Shown piece by piece: positions 17,707 through 26,612 of a DNA stretch of 64,000 bases. Positions within the stretch are counted from its first letter, which is position 1; every line of letters starts with the position of its first letter. Source of the stretch: Shewanella pneumatophori (GTDB lineage: Bacteria; Pseudomonadota; Gammaproteobacteria; Enterobacterales; Shewanellaceae); contig NZ_JAKILB010000002.1 of assembly GCF_023283895.1 (NCBI RefSeq), forward strand, positions 310,001 to 374,000. Reading direction: 5' to 3'. The notes below the pieces were generated by a model. That model did no database searches, had not been told where the DNA came from, and worked only from the letters and a program-made list of their open reading frames with translations. The position numbers and the translations under genes were made by a program.

Positions 17707-19722
17707 TTGGATCAAAACGCTTCTTCAGTCGCCAAAGACGAGCCCTACTCATCGGCCTCTAAGGCTAACAGTACTACATCATCTCAGTCCCACGTTAGTC
17801 AGCGCGCAGTATTGCCGTGGATTGGCGCATTTTTAAAACCTTATCGCGCTAAAGTGATCACCGCGATTATCTTTTTATTTATCGGTTCACTCGCTTGGCT
17901 ATCACTTGGTCAAGGCGTCCGCCTTATGGTCGATGAAGGCTTTTTAAAAGATAACGGTTCACGCTTAAATGAAATCATCATGTTGGTGATTGGTATTACG
18001 GCGCTCAGTAGTACCGCGATATTTTGCCGATTCTATTTAATGACTTGGTTAGGTGAGCGAGTCAGTGCTGACATTCGTTTAAAGGTGTATGACCACTTAT
18101 TAAAATTGTCGCCAGGGTTTTACGCCAAGCTAAGAACTGGTGAGGTGATCTCCCGTTTTACCGCTGACTCGACCTTGTTGCAATCAGTGGTGGGGTCAAG
18201 CTTATCGATGGCGCTGCGCGCTAGCGTAACTGTGCTCGGCGGTATTGTGATGATGGCGATCACCAGCGTTAAAATGACAGGTTTAGTGTTACTCGCGGTA
18301 CCTATGGTGCTGGGGCCGATTTTCTTTTTTGGCCGTAAAGTGCGCGATTTAAGTCGTAAAAGCCAAGACAAAGTGGGTGACTTAGGCGCTTATGTGGATG
18401 AGACATTGCATGAGATCCACACGGTGCAAGCGTACTCCCATGAAGATCAAGACCGAGCTTTATTTAATAATCGTGTTGAAGCTGTGATGGATGCTGCCAA
18501 AGGGCGCATTAAGTATCGTTCAATCCTTATTTCACTGGTGATGTTTTTAAGTATTTTAGCCATCGCCTTAGTCGTTTGGGTTGGCGCGCACGATGTAATG
18601 AGTGGGGCGATAAGTGCTGGTGAACTGTCGGCCTTTATGTTTTATGCGGTCATGGTGGCAGGCTCTGTGGCAACCATCAGTGAGGTGATTGGCGAAATTC
18701 AACGTGCAGCCGGTGCAACTGAACGGTTAATTGAGCTAATCGAAACGCCAATCGATATCCCGGTTGTTGCTAACCCGCTTACCCTACCAACGCCGGTTCG
18801 CGGCGAACTCGCGCTTAAAGATGTGCGCTTTAGCTATAGCAATATGAACGATAACAAGGTTGTAAAAAACAGTTCTTTAAAAGGCAGCTCTTTAAAAGAA
18901 AGTTCTGAAGATAACAGCCCTGAGCCAATAAGCAGCCCTGAGCAAGTTGCCGATATCAGCCTTGAGCGAGTTCCTTATAATACCCCTGAGCCAGCTTCTT
19001 ATATTAGCTCTGAGCCCGTTTCTAACAGCGAAGTTATTCGCGGTCTCAATATTGATATCAAGCCCGGTGAACGGGTTGCACTGGTTGGGGCCAGTGGCGC
19101 AGGTAAAAGTACACTGTTTGAACTACTACAGCGCTTTTATGTACTAGATAGCGGAACAATTGAACTTGATGGCGTGGATATCGCAAAGCTCAGTCCGCAA
19201 ACCTTACGTCAGCAATATGCATTAGTGCCACAAGAGTCAGTGATCTTTGCTACTAGCGTATTAGAGAACGTGCGTTATGGTCGTCTTGAGGCGAGCGAAG
19301 CTCAGGTAAAGCAGGCATGTATAGCTGCAAAAGCCGATGAGTTTATCAGTGAGTTTAGTGATGGCTACCAAACCTATTTAGGAGAGCGTGGCGTACGTCT
19401 ATCAGGCGGGCAAAAGCAGCGGATTGCGATTGCGCGCGCAATTTTGGCTGATAGACCTATTTTGCTACTCGATGAAGCAACCAGCGCACTCGATGCAGTG
19501 AGTGAGCAAAAGGTTAAGCAAGCACTTGATAGTTTAATGGTGGGTAAAACCACCTTGATTATTGCCCACAGGCTAGCAACGGTTATCAATGCCGACCGCA
19601 TTTTAGTGTTAGATAAAGGCCAAGTTGTGAGCAGTGGTACCCACAGTGAGTTAATGCAAAGCAGTGAGCTTTACCGTGAGTTTGCCAGTTTGCAGTTATT
19701 AACTGATGATAAGGTGCAATAA
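17707..19722 (+). CDS. ABC exporter, fused membrane and ATPase domains, with unusual insertion
   Basis: 671-residue half-transporter. Six membrane helices (about 45-330) are followed by the nucleotide-binding domain: Walker A GASGAGKST near 463, signature LSGGQKQRI near 566, Walker B ILLLDEATSALD near 587, and a switch histidine in IIAHRL. It resembles MsbA/LmrA-type multidrug or lipid exporters of the ABC-B group. The start is taken as TTG at 17707 (AAGGA seven bases upstream), because earlier codons overlap the preceding terminator. A Ser/Glu/Pro-rich stretch of about 65 residues (about 412-477 counted from the longer frame) interrupts the domain right after FSYS, where other members have only a few residues. 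The substrate is unknown. Confidence 0.88.
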   Translation: MDQNASSVAKDEPYSSASKANSTTSSQSHVSQRAVLPWIGAFLKPYRAKVITAIIFLFIGSLAWLSLGQGVRLMVDEGFLKDNGSRLNEIIMLVIGITALSSTAIFCRFYLMTWLGERVSADIRLKVYDHLLKLSPGFYAKLRTGEVISRFTADSTLLQSVVGSSLSMALRASVTVLGGIVMMAITSVKMTGLVLLAVPMVLGPIFFFGRKVRDLSRKSQDKVGDLGAYVDETLHEIHTVQAYSHEDQDRALFNNRVEAVMDAAKGRIKYRSILISLVMFLSILAIALVVWVGAHDVMSGAISAGELSAFMFYAVMVAGSVATISEVIGEIQRAAGATERLIELIETPIDIPVVANPLTLPTPVRGELALKDVRFSYSNMNDNKVVKNSSLKGSSLKESSEDNSPEPISSPEQVADISLERVPYNTPEPASYISSEPVSNSEVIRGLNIDIKPGERVALVGASGAGKSTLFELLQRFYVLDSGTIELDGVDIAKLSPQTLRQQYALVPQESVIFATSVLENVRYGRLEASEAQVKQACIAAKADEFISEFSDGYQTYLGERGVRLSGGQKQRIAIARAILADRPILLLDEATSALDAVSEQKVKQALDSLMVGKTTLIIAHRLATVINADRILVLDKGQVVSSGTHSELMQSSELYREFASLQLLTDDKVQ

Positions 19723-19837
19723 GAGTAAACTAAAACAGCGTCTTAAGCGTATAGTAAGGGTATAGTTAGCTAACTGCATAGGTTTATGAGGTTGCTCAAT
19801 CTCAGCCTATGCATTCATTACAATAAGAGAGAATCCT

Positions 19838-20350
19838 ATGCGCTTAATCACTATTGCATGTTTATTGTTTCTATCTGCCTGTACCAGCTTGCCAAGTGGT
19901 ATTGAGCCGGTTAAAGGCTTTGAATTACCGCGTTACTTAGGGACTTGGTATGAAGTAGCTCGCCTTGATCACAGCTTTGAGCGAGGCTTAAACCAAGTCA
20001 CTGCGACTTACTCGATGAAAGACGATGGTGGCGTAAAGGTGATTAATCGCGGCTTTTCAACTGCCGAGCAAAACTGGAAGCAAGCTGAAGGAAAAGCCTA
20101 TTTTGTTGATAGTCCAGATATTGGTCATTTAAAGGTATCTTTCTTTGGGCCGTTTTATGGTGCTTATGTGGTGTATGAGCTCGATACTAAAGATTACCAA
20201 TATGCCTTCATCACTAGCTATAACCGCGACTATCTATGGTTTTTATCGCGCACACCGACTGTGGATGCAGCGTTAAAGCAGCAGTTTATCGAGCAAGCTA
20301 ACAAGCTTGGTTTTGCTACTGAGCAGATTATTTGGGTCGAGCAAAGCTAG
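19838..20350 (+). CDS. blc: Bacterial lipocalin (Blc-like) lipoprotein
   Basis: 170 residues. The lipoprotein signal ends LFLSAC (lipid-modified Cys at 15). The lipocalin signature GTWYEVARLDHSFERGL lies near residue 35, and later conserved stretches are KVSFFGPFYGAYVVYELD and YLWFLSRTP. Blc proteins are outer-membrane lipocalins that bind fatty acids or lysophospholipids and are linked to envelope stress. It has its own terminator and may follow the upstream exporter in one transcript (115-base gap). Confidence 0.92.
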   Translation: MRLITIACLLFLSACTSLPSGIEPVKGFELPRYLGTWYEVARLDHSFERGLNQVTATYSMKDDGGVKVINRGFSTAEQNWKQAEGKAYFVDSPDIGHLKVSFFGPFYGAYVVYELDTKDYQYAFITSYNRDYLWFLSRTPTVDAALKQQFIEQANKLGFATEQIIWVEQS

Positions 20351-20376
20351 TTAGAATAGAAAAGAATACCGACTAA

Positions 20377-20399
20377 AAAAGGAGCCTTGGGCTCCTTTT
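20377..20399 (+). terminator. Terminator after the lipocalin gene
   Basis: AAAAGGAGCC pairs with GGCTCCTTTT around a three-base loop, a compact intrinsic terminator. Confidence 0.88.
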
Positions 20400-20430
20400 G
20401 GTTTTCTGCGACTTAAACCGCTGAACTTGG

Positions 20431-20586
20431 CGCTACTTGTGTAGCTTTTATCATGGAGCTACTTACGTAACTTATATTTTGGAGTTACTTACGTAACTTA
20501 TACCTTGGAGTTACTTACGTAACTTATATTTTGGAGTTATTTACGTAACTTTTTCCTTAGAGCTACTTGCGTAGCTCGCGCCTTAA
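20431..20586. repeat. Six tandem 26-bp repeats running into the acyl-CoA ligase gene
   Basis: Units start at 20431, 20457, 20483, 20509, 20535 and 20561. The core is AGTTACTTACGTAACTTATA followed by YYTTGG. Each unit holds the dyad AGTTACTTACGTAACT. The innermost copies are nearly identical and the outer two more diverged. The last unit contains the stop codon and final codons of the ligase gene, so the repeats may have grown outward from the gene's 3' end. Confidence 0.9.
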
Positions 20587-22161
20587 GATTTTGCCAACGG
20601 TGGATTTAGGCAGGGCGCTAACAAACTCGATGATTTTTGGTACTTTATAGGCAGTAAGTTGCTCGCGGCAATAAGCTTCGATATCCACTTTCGCAGCTTC
20701 AATATCGCTATCTGGTTCGTTAAGTACAATAACCGCTTTTACAGCTTCACCACTGTGCTCATTGCTTACACCAATTACGGCACACTCTAAAATACTGCTG
20801 TGGTTTGACAGCACATCTTCAACTTCATTTGGATACACATTAAAGCCAGAGACGATAATCATATCTTTCTTGCGGTCGACAATTTTATGGAAACCATCTT
20901 CGGTCGCAATGGCTATATCGCCGGTTCTAAAGAAACCTGCTTTAGTCATCACTTTGTCGGTCTCGCTTTGATTATTCCAATAACCTAACATCACCTGTGG
21001 ACCAAATACGGCCAATTCGCCCGTTTCACCAATAGGCACTTCATTATCATCCATATCGAGGATTTTAACTTGAGTGGCAATAACAGGCTTACCGATTGTG
21101 CCGAGCTGCTCAAGCCCTGGAGAGTTGAGCGATACGACTGGTGATGTTTCAGATAGGCCGTAACCTTCTGAGATAGTACAACCTGTTGTTTGTTGCCATA
21201 TCGATGCAGCGGCTTGAGTTAGCGCTGTGCCGCCTGAAATTGTCACCTTTAAATGACTAAAGTCGAGCGCTTGAAACGCCGGCTGATGACAAAGGCCAAC
21301 AAACAGGGTGTTAAGGCCGGCAAAACCAGTAAACGGGTAGTTTGCAAGGGTCGAGATTAGGCCAGAAATATCGCGCGGATTTGGAATAAGCACTGAGCAA
21401 CCACCGCGCTCATAATAAAGCACTAAGTTCACCATAAAGGCATAGATATGGTACACAGGTAGCGGCGCAACGAAGATCTCTTCGCCCTCAATTATCTTGC
21501 TGCCAAGGCGCGATTTAATCTGCATAGCATTGGCAATTAGATTACCGTGGGTCAGCATGGCTCCTTTCGACAATCCCGTAGTGCCACCTGTGTATTGCAG
21601 CGCGGCAATTTGGCCAAGCACGCTAATCACAGGCGCATAGGTATGTTCACTGCCTTTTTGCAAAGCATCGTTAAAAGTCACTGTTGCAAAAGGGACTTCA
21701 GGCTGTGGTTGTGGCGCAATCAAGTCCATGGCATGAGTTGAAATCACGGTTTCAATATCAGTATTTGCCACTACTTCAGTTAGCGTAGGCAGTAAGTCTG
21801 ACAGCACTACTAGCGCTTTTGCACCTGAGTCATTAAATTGATGAATAAGTTCACGCTGGGTGTAAAGAGGGTTGGTATTAACCAGTACTAATCCAGCTTT
21901 TATTGCACCATAAGCGGCGATGACAAACTGAGTGATATTGGGCAGCTGAATCGCAATTCTATCACCCTGAACAAGATTGGTTTCTTGTTGTAAATATGCG
22001 GCAAACTGGCGTGAATATTGGTTGATTTCATTGAACGAAGTTTCTTTGCCCAGGCATGAATATGCGGCTTTATCACCGTAACGGGCACTGGCAAGTTCAA
22101 TCAGATCGATAAGCGATGCGTAGCGTGAGAGGTCGAGGGTTGAGTCTGAATCGTAAGCCAT
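20563..22161 (-). CDS. Long-chain fatty-acyl-CoA ligase (FadD family)
   Basis: 532-residue AMP-forming ligase that activates fatty acids with ATP and CoA. The AMP-binding motif YTGGTTGLSKGAMLTH lies near residue 190, and GYGLSETSPVV near 335. The adenylation-domain landmarks GYWNN and FRTGDIA follow, and the C-terminal PKSTVGKILRREL carries the catalytic lysine. Length and motifs are complete. It could be fadD or a paralog with another chain preference, since related ligases also act on other carboxylic acids. It is transcribed alone. Confidence 0.88.
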   Translation of the reverse strand: MAYDSDSTLDLSRYASLIDLIELASARYGDKAAYSCLGKETSFNEINQYSRQFAAYLQQETNLVQGDRIAIQLPNITQFVIAAYGAIKAGLVLVNTNPLYTQRELIHQFNDSGAKALVVLSDLLPTLTEVVANTDIETVISTHAMDLIAPQPQPEVPFATVTFNDALQKGSEHTYAPVISVLGQIAALQYTGGTTGLSKGAMLTHGNLIANAMQIKSRLGSKIIEGEEIFVAPLPVYHIYAFMVNLVLYYERGGCSVLIPNPRDISGLISTLANYPFTGFAGLNTLFVGLCHQPAFQALDFSHLKVTISGGTALTQAAASIWQQTTGCTISEGYGLSETSPVVSLNSPGLEQLGTIGKPVIATQVKILDMDDNEVPIGETGELAVFGPQVMLGYWNNQSETDKVMTKAGFFRTGDIAIATEDGFHKIVDRKKDMIIVSGFNVYPNEVEDVLSNHSSILECAVIGVSNEHSGEAVKAVIVLNEPDSDIEAAKVDIEAYCREQLTAYKVPKIIEFVSALPKSTVGKILRRELRK

Positions 22162-22429
22162 TGAAGTACCCTTAAGCTAGTGTGTTTATGATTAGTCGTT
22201 ATGGTTATTATAAAAATCAAACAGGTGTTTAGATTAGTGTGGTTTATGGGGAGAGGTCAATGCTTTCGCTTCAAAGAAGTTGCAATAAATTGTAGGGACA
22301 TTGTTTTTCAATGTGTTGGCTATCGTTTTGTAAGATTTAGACTTTTTACTCTAAATGGCTTGATTATATTGCAGCAAGGTTAGCTAAGGCATAATAGTTT
22401 GTTTGCGACAGCAGTTAATTCAAATGCTT

Positions 22430-22464
22430 AAGCGCCAAATGCAATTAAGTGCAATTTGGCGCTT
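22430..22464. other. Strong stem-loop in the ccoG/ligase gap
   Basis: AAGCGCCAAAT (22430-22440) pairs with ATTTGGCGCTT (22454-22464), followed on the plus strand by TATTTTG. It lies just beyond the ccoG stop codon and may be its 3' end structure. The rest of 22162-22542 shows nothing recognisable. Confidence 0.55.
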
Positions 22465-22542
22465 TATTTTGTTCATCACTAATTTGTTTATCACTAGGGC
22501 TTGAGTTACTGGTGCTAACTTCTGCCTTAAGCAATAAGCTCA

Positions 22543-23955
22543 TTAAATTGGCGCAAAGAAGCTCGACTCCTGAGATGCTTGGCTGTAGTTATGCTGCTCG
22601 GCGACTGTAAAGGTTATATCATTGCGAGCACTGTCTAATAGCTCTGGCAGAGCAACTACTGTGACTGGGTAGTCGAGCTGTTCACCGGGGTGAATTTTTA
22701 AATCTACTTCACCCATAAGTCGATATGCACTATTACCTGATACATAAATGCGATAAAGCCTTGTTTGCTGCGTTTTATTACGGATCTTAAGGGTAAAACT
22801 ATTTTCCACCTTGTCGTCTAATGTTTCACGGTACAGCGATTGTCTATCGCGTAATACATTGAGCTCGATGTTATTACGGTTATAGATATCGACGGCGATA
22901 ACACTGATCATAATGAGCGCTGCAATACCATAAGCTAAGAATTTGTAAGACTCGTAAAAAGGCTCAGCTTTACCTGCAAGGGTATTTTCACTGGTATAGC
23001 TAATCAGGTTGGGTTGATAAGCAAACTTTTGCATCGTTTGATTACAGGCATCGACACAAGCCCCGCAGTTGATGCACTCATATTGCAGACCATTTCTAAT
23101 ATCTATGCCAGTAGGGCAAACATCGACACATAAATTGCAATCAACACAGTCGCCTAATGCGCTAGCTTCATTACGCTTACGTGGACCGCGACTTTCACCG
23201 CGAGCGGCGTCGTAGGTAACCGTTTTGGTATTTGCGTCAAACATTGCCGATTGAAAACGCGCATAAGGGCAGCAATGTAGGCACATTTGCTCACGCATCC
23301 AGCCTGCATTTAAATAGGTACATATTGCAAAGAACCATACCCAAGCAGTAATCCAAAAGCTGGCGCTAAAGCTAAAAATATCGATATATAGTTCACGGGC
23401 GGGAACAAAATAAGCAATAAAGCCACAACCTGTAAGCAAGGCGATTGCGCCCCAAGCTGTATGCTTGAGCACACGTTTTTTGAGCTTATCGCTACCCCAA
23501 GGTGCTTTATCTAATGCATAGCGCTTGTTGCGATTGCCCTCAATGCGAGTTTCTATCCATACATAAATAAAGGTCCATGCGGTTTGCGGGCAAAGATAAC
23601 CACACCATACTCGCCCCCAAAACACAGTGACAAAAAATAGTAAGAATGCCGCAGCAATAAACACCCAAGCTAAAATGGTAAAATCTTGTGGCCACAGTGT
23701 GGTGCCAAAAAAGATAAACTGCTGCTGACTAAGATCAAACAAAATTGCTTGGCGACCATCAAAAGAGATAAACGGTAGTAAGAAGAACAGCGCGACCAAA
23801 AGGCTGTTCATGCCCGTTCTGAGTTGTTGAAACTGACCTTTTTGTTCACGTATATGAATTTTACGACTCGACGTTGGTGTCGATATATTTGTTACTGGGA
23901 TCCGCTGCGCTTTAGTGGCGCTATCTAGCGTGTTATTCACGTTTTTGTTTAGCAT
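22543..23955 (-). CDS. ccoG: Cytochrome c oxidase accessory protein CcoG (RdxA/FixG)
   Basis: 470-residue inner-membrane iron-sulfur protein needed for assembly of the copper centre of cbb3-type oxidase; CcoG proteins are reported to reduce Cu(II). Several membrane helices are visible (about 50-70, 90-110, 165-185, 200-220, 335-355). A conserved GRVWCGYLCPQTAWTFIY region precedes a ferredoxin-like double cluster motif, CVDCNLCVDVCP then CINCGACVDAC, near residue 265-300. A C-terminal Ig-like domain follows. It stands alone, away from ccoNOQP, and has a sigma-54-type promoter upstream. Confidence 0.94.
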   Translation of the reverse strand: MLNKNVNNTLDSATKAQRIPVTNISTPTSSRKIHIREQKGQFQQLRTGMNSLLVALFFLLPFISFDGRQAILFDLSQQQFIFFGTTLWPQDFTILAWVFIAAAFLLFFVTVFWGRVWCGYLCPQTAWTFIYVWIETRIEGNRNKRYALDKAPWGSDKLKKRVLKHTAWGAIALLTGCGFIAYFVPARELYIDIFSFSASFWITAWVWFFAICTYLNAGWMREQMCLHCCPYARFQSAMFDANTKTVTYDAARGESRGPRKRNEASALGDCVDCNLCVDVCPTGIDIRNGLQYECINCGACVDACNQTMQKFAYQPNLISYTSENTLAGKAEPFYESYKFLAYGIAALIMISVIAVDIYNRNNIELNVLRDRQSLYRETLDDKVENSFTLKIRNKTQQTRLYRIYVSGNSAYRLMGEVDLKIHPGEQLDYPVTVVALPELLDSARNDITFTVAEQHNYSQASQESSFFAPI

Positions 23956-24029
23956 AAGGCTTCTCTAGTGGACGCGTTCTTGTTTGCAGTGGCTGTGAGT
24001 ACTGCAGACGATATCTTTAGCTTGGTATT

Positions 24030-24046
24030 AGCAAGCCTTAGGCCAA
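24030..24046 (-). promoter_or_regulatory. Candidate sigma-54 promoter of ccoG
   Basis: On the minus strand TTGGCCTAAGGCTTGCT matches the -24/-12 consensus (YTGGCACGRNNNTTGCW) with the required GG and GC ten bases apart and a full TTGCT -12 part. It lies about 75 bases before the ccoG start codon. Confidence 0.65.
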
Positions 24047-24109
24047 TAATTGGATGGTGTAAGTTACTGATTTTATTTTGTATTGTATGTTTTGGTTTTT
24101 AAAGGTGTG

Positions 24110-24139
24110 GCGATATATCGTGACTTGACGATATATCGC
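24110..24139. promoter_or_regulatory. Double palindrome, probable activator binding site for ccoG
   Basis: Two copies of the palindrome CGATATATCG, eight bases apart, form a perfect 12-bp inverted repeat (24110-24121 with 24128-24139). They are centred about 105 bases upstream of the start expected from the sigma-54 promoter. That is the usual place of an enhancer for a bacterial enhancer-binding protein, and such a protein is encoded next door. Confidence 0.6.
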
Positions 24140-24184
24140 TATTTTTACTTAGTGAGGTAGGGGAGGATTGAATTGAGCTTGCTG

Positions 24185-25645
24185 TTAAATCGGCCTGCTA
24201 ATAGCAAGTTTATTCATGCGTGAACGTAAGGTACTTGGTGGTAAACCTAGCACCGCAGCAGCGCCGCCACTGCCTGAGATCCGCCACTGAGTTTGCTTTA
24301 AAATATTAATAATATGCTGGCGTTCAACCTGTTGCAGTGTTTGAGTGTTACTTATGGTGTCAGCGACATTTTCAACTGGAGCTGACATTGTCAGTTGGCT
24401 AAAGTCTAGCACTGGTCCGTTAGCTAAAATCATTTCGCGCTCAAGTACATTCTGCAGTTCGCGTACATTACCTGGCCAGCTATTTTGCATCAGTTTTTGC
24501 ATGCCTTTATGGCTAACTTGAGTCACTTTTTTACCAAGTTTGCGGTTAAGATCTTGAATTAAATGACTCACTAATTCTGGAATATCGCTGAGTCGCTGTC
24601 TTAATGGTGGTACGACGATGGGAAATACATTCAAGCGGTAGTACAAGTCCATGCGAAACAGCCCTTGCTCAACACGCTTAAGCAGATCGTGGTGAGTCGC
24701 GGTAATGAGGCGAATATCGACCTTGATGGTTTGGCTACTGCCAACACGCTCGAACTCTTGCTCCTGGATCACCCTTAGCAGCTTAGACTGAGCTTCTAGG
24801 CTGAGTTCGGCGACTTCATCTAAAAACAGCGTGCCTTGGTGAGCCAGTTCAAAGCGTCCTTTTCGGCGGCTGGTGGCTCCGGTATAGGCGCCTTTTTCAT
24901 GACCAAATAGTTCACTTTCCAGCAGCGCACTTGAAAATGCGGCGCAGTTAACGCTGATTAAAGGTTTATCGGCACGATTACTTAGACGATGTAAATTACG
25001 GGCAACTAGCTCTTTACCTGTGCCATTTTCGCCACTAATTAACACTGTGCTTTCAGTATTAGAGACCAACTTAATTTGCTGAATAAGCTGATTAATAGGC
25101 TTGCTACTACCTGATATTTCTACATCGCCCGTGCGGTCTGCGAGTTCAAGCTGTAGGTATTGATTTTCAAATGACAGCTTTTCAGATAGCGCCTGAACCT
25201 GCTCTAATGCTTGTCTTAACGACTGCTCGGTTTGCTTTTGTATACTAATGTCACGAAATATCGCGACTACGCCAATCATGACGCCATCTTTATAAACGGC
25301 GGTTGATGTGTAGTGCACAGGAAAGCTAGTGCCGTCTTTACGCCAAAACACTTCGTGGGAGATCTCACGTGCCATACCATCTAATAAGGTGTTGTAAATA
25401 GGGCAGTCGTCTTTATGGTAGTGGCTGCCGTCGCTATGGCTATGATGATGACAATCATGAATATTTTTGCCTAGTAACTCAGCTGAGCGCCAACCTGTCA
25501 TTCGTTCCGCTGCTGGATTAATAAAAACCGCATTACCTTCTAGATCAAAACCGTAAATCCCTTCGCTAACAGCATTTAAGATCAGTTGGTTCTCAGGTAA
25601 AAAGTTATCATGATTGGTTTTATTTTTAAGGTTAATAGCAGACAT
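24185..25645 (-). CDS. Sigma-54-dependent activator with PAS sensor domain
   Basis: 486 residues. The N-terminal PAS domain (about 18-140) carries a striking histidine/cysteine-rich loop, HDCHHHSHSDGSHYHKDDC, near residues 63-81. A short coiled coil follows. The AAA+ domain (about 190-415) has Walker A GENGTGKE, the sigma-54 contact loop GAYTGA and Walker B TLFLDEVAEL. A Fis-type helix-turn-helix ends the protein (LPPSTLRSRMNKLAI). The ATG at 25645 is preferred to a TTG seven codons earlier. Its likely target is ccoG, which has a sigma-54 promoter and a double palindrome in the gap between the two genes. Confidence 0.9.
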   Translation of the reverse strand: MSAINLKNKTNHDNFLPENQLILNAVSEGIYGFDLEGNAVFINPAAERMTGWRSAELLGKNIHDCHHHSHSDGSHYHKDDCPIYNTLLDGMAREISHEVFWRKDGTSFPVHYTSTAVYKDGVMIGVVAIFRDISIQKQTEQSLRQALEQVQALSEKLSFENQYLQLELADRTGDVEISGSSKPINQLIQQIKLVSNTESTVLISGENGTGKELVARNLHRLSNRADKPLISVNCAAFSSALLESELFGHEKGAYTGATSRRKGRFELAHQGTLFLDEVAELSLEAQSKLLRVIQEQEFERVGSSQTIKVDIRLITATHHDLLKRVEQGLFRMDLYYRLNVFPIVVPPLRQRLSDIPELVSHLIQDLNRKLGKKVTQVSHKGMQKLMQNSWPGNVRELQNVLEREMILANGPVLDFSQLTMSAPVENVADTISNTQTLQQVERQHIINILKQTQWRISGSGGAAAVLGLPPSTLRSRMNKLAISRPI

Positions 25646-25704
25646 ATTGCGCCCGGTTCTCAGCAATTAATGCTTTCAGTATACGTAAAACAGCGGGGCA
25701 AAAA

Positions 25705-25734
25705 AATAAGGTCACGAAATAACGTGACCTTATT
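25705..25734 (-). terminator. Terminator after the membrane thioredoxin gene
   Basis: AATAAGGTCACG and CGTGACCTTATT form a perfect 12-bp stem with a six-base loop, followed on the minus strand by TTTTTTG. It separates the thioredoxin gene from the sigma-54 activator gene. Confidence 0.82.
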
Positions 25735-25777
25735 AATGTCTTTAACGATAAATGGGGCTAGATGCTGTCTGTAGTGA

Positions 25778-26320
25778 CTAACCTTTGGCTTTTGCTAAGC
25801 CTTGCAGCACAGATTCCATTGTTAGCTGGGTTGGTAAGATAATGCCGTTTGGCGCACCCGGTCCGTACACTTTATTGTAGGGAGTACCGCCACGCCCTTG
25901 GGTGCGCATATAGTTTTCAACGACTGCATTGGGCTCGGTCCAATCGCCAACCATTAATATAATCTTGTCGTCTGCAAGTGCATTAACGATTTTCTCTCTG
26001 TGGGTTACCCCTACTTTATTGGCGTAGCAGATATTGCACCAGTCAGCGGTGATATCAACAAATACGGTATAGCCTTCATCCACCAATGGCTGGATTTGTG
26101 CGGGTGTGAGAGTCTGCCAATGTAGCTTTTTGTAGGCGTCGTAATCTTCACCGAAGTTGATAAAAGCAAACACGCCGCCGACACACATTGCCATAAAGCC
26201 TAAAACGACAATGACACCGTTAGGGATTATTCTTCCTTTAATTTTAAGCCAAATAAGCGAAGCAATACTTAAGCAAAGCAAGGTAAAAAATATAGCGATG
26301 CTAATTGAAATCGTGTCCAT
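25778..26320 (-). CDS. Membrane-anchored thioredoxin-like protein resembling the DsbD C-terminal domain
   Basis: 180 residues. Two N-terminal membrane helices (about 5-27 and 35-57) are followed by a thioredoxin fold with VFVDITADWCNICYANK near residue 90. This is the DsbD/ScsB gamma-domain pattern (VDxTADWCxxCKxxE) with a CNIC active site. The electron-transfer membrane domain of DsbD is absent, so it needs another reductant. A redox role in the periplasm, for cytochrome or copper-site maturation, would suit its neighbour ccoG, but this is inference. The ATG at 26320 has GGAG five bases upstream. Confidence 0.82.
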   Translation of the reverse strand: MDTISISIAIFFTLLCLSIASLIWLKIKGRIIPNGVIVVLGFMAMCVGGVFAFINFGEDYDAYKKLHWQTLTPAQIQPLVDEGYTVFVDITADWCNICYANKVGVTHREKIVNALADDKIILMVGDWTEPNAVVENYMRTQGRGGTPYNKVYGPGAPNGIILPTQLTMESVLQGLAKAKG

Positions 26321-26612
26321 CAAATCTCCAAAAGATTATTCTAATCGCTGCTGATTGTTGTCGAACGTTAATGGTGCAGTTTTGAGCCTGCATTGTGCCA
26401 AGCTAACACTATTTTGCACCAGTTAAATGAAAATAACCTGAGTAGCAGTCACTTACTGAATCACTAATAGTAAAGAGTGCGGTTAAATTAAGCCTATATT
26501 GCGCTGTTTTTACGTTTTTAGTGGCACAGCAAGTTGGTCAGCACGGGGCACTATCATGTATATTATGGCCAATTTTTACTGGCCACTGGCTAGAGTATAG
26601 TTAAGGAATATT

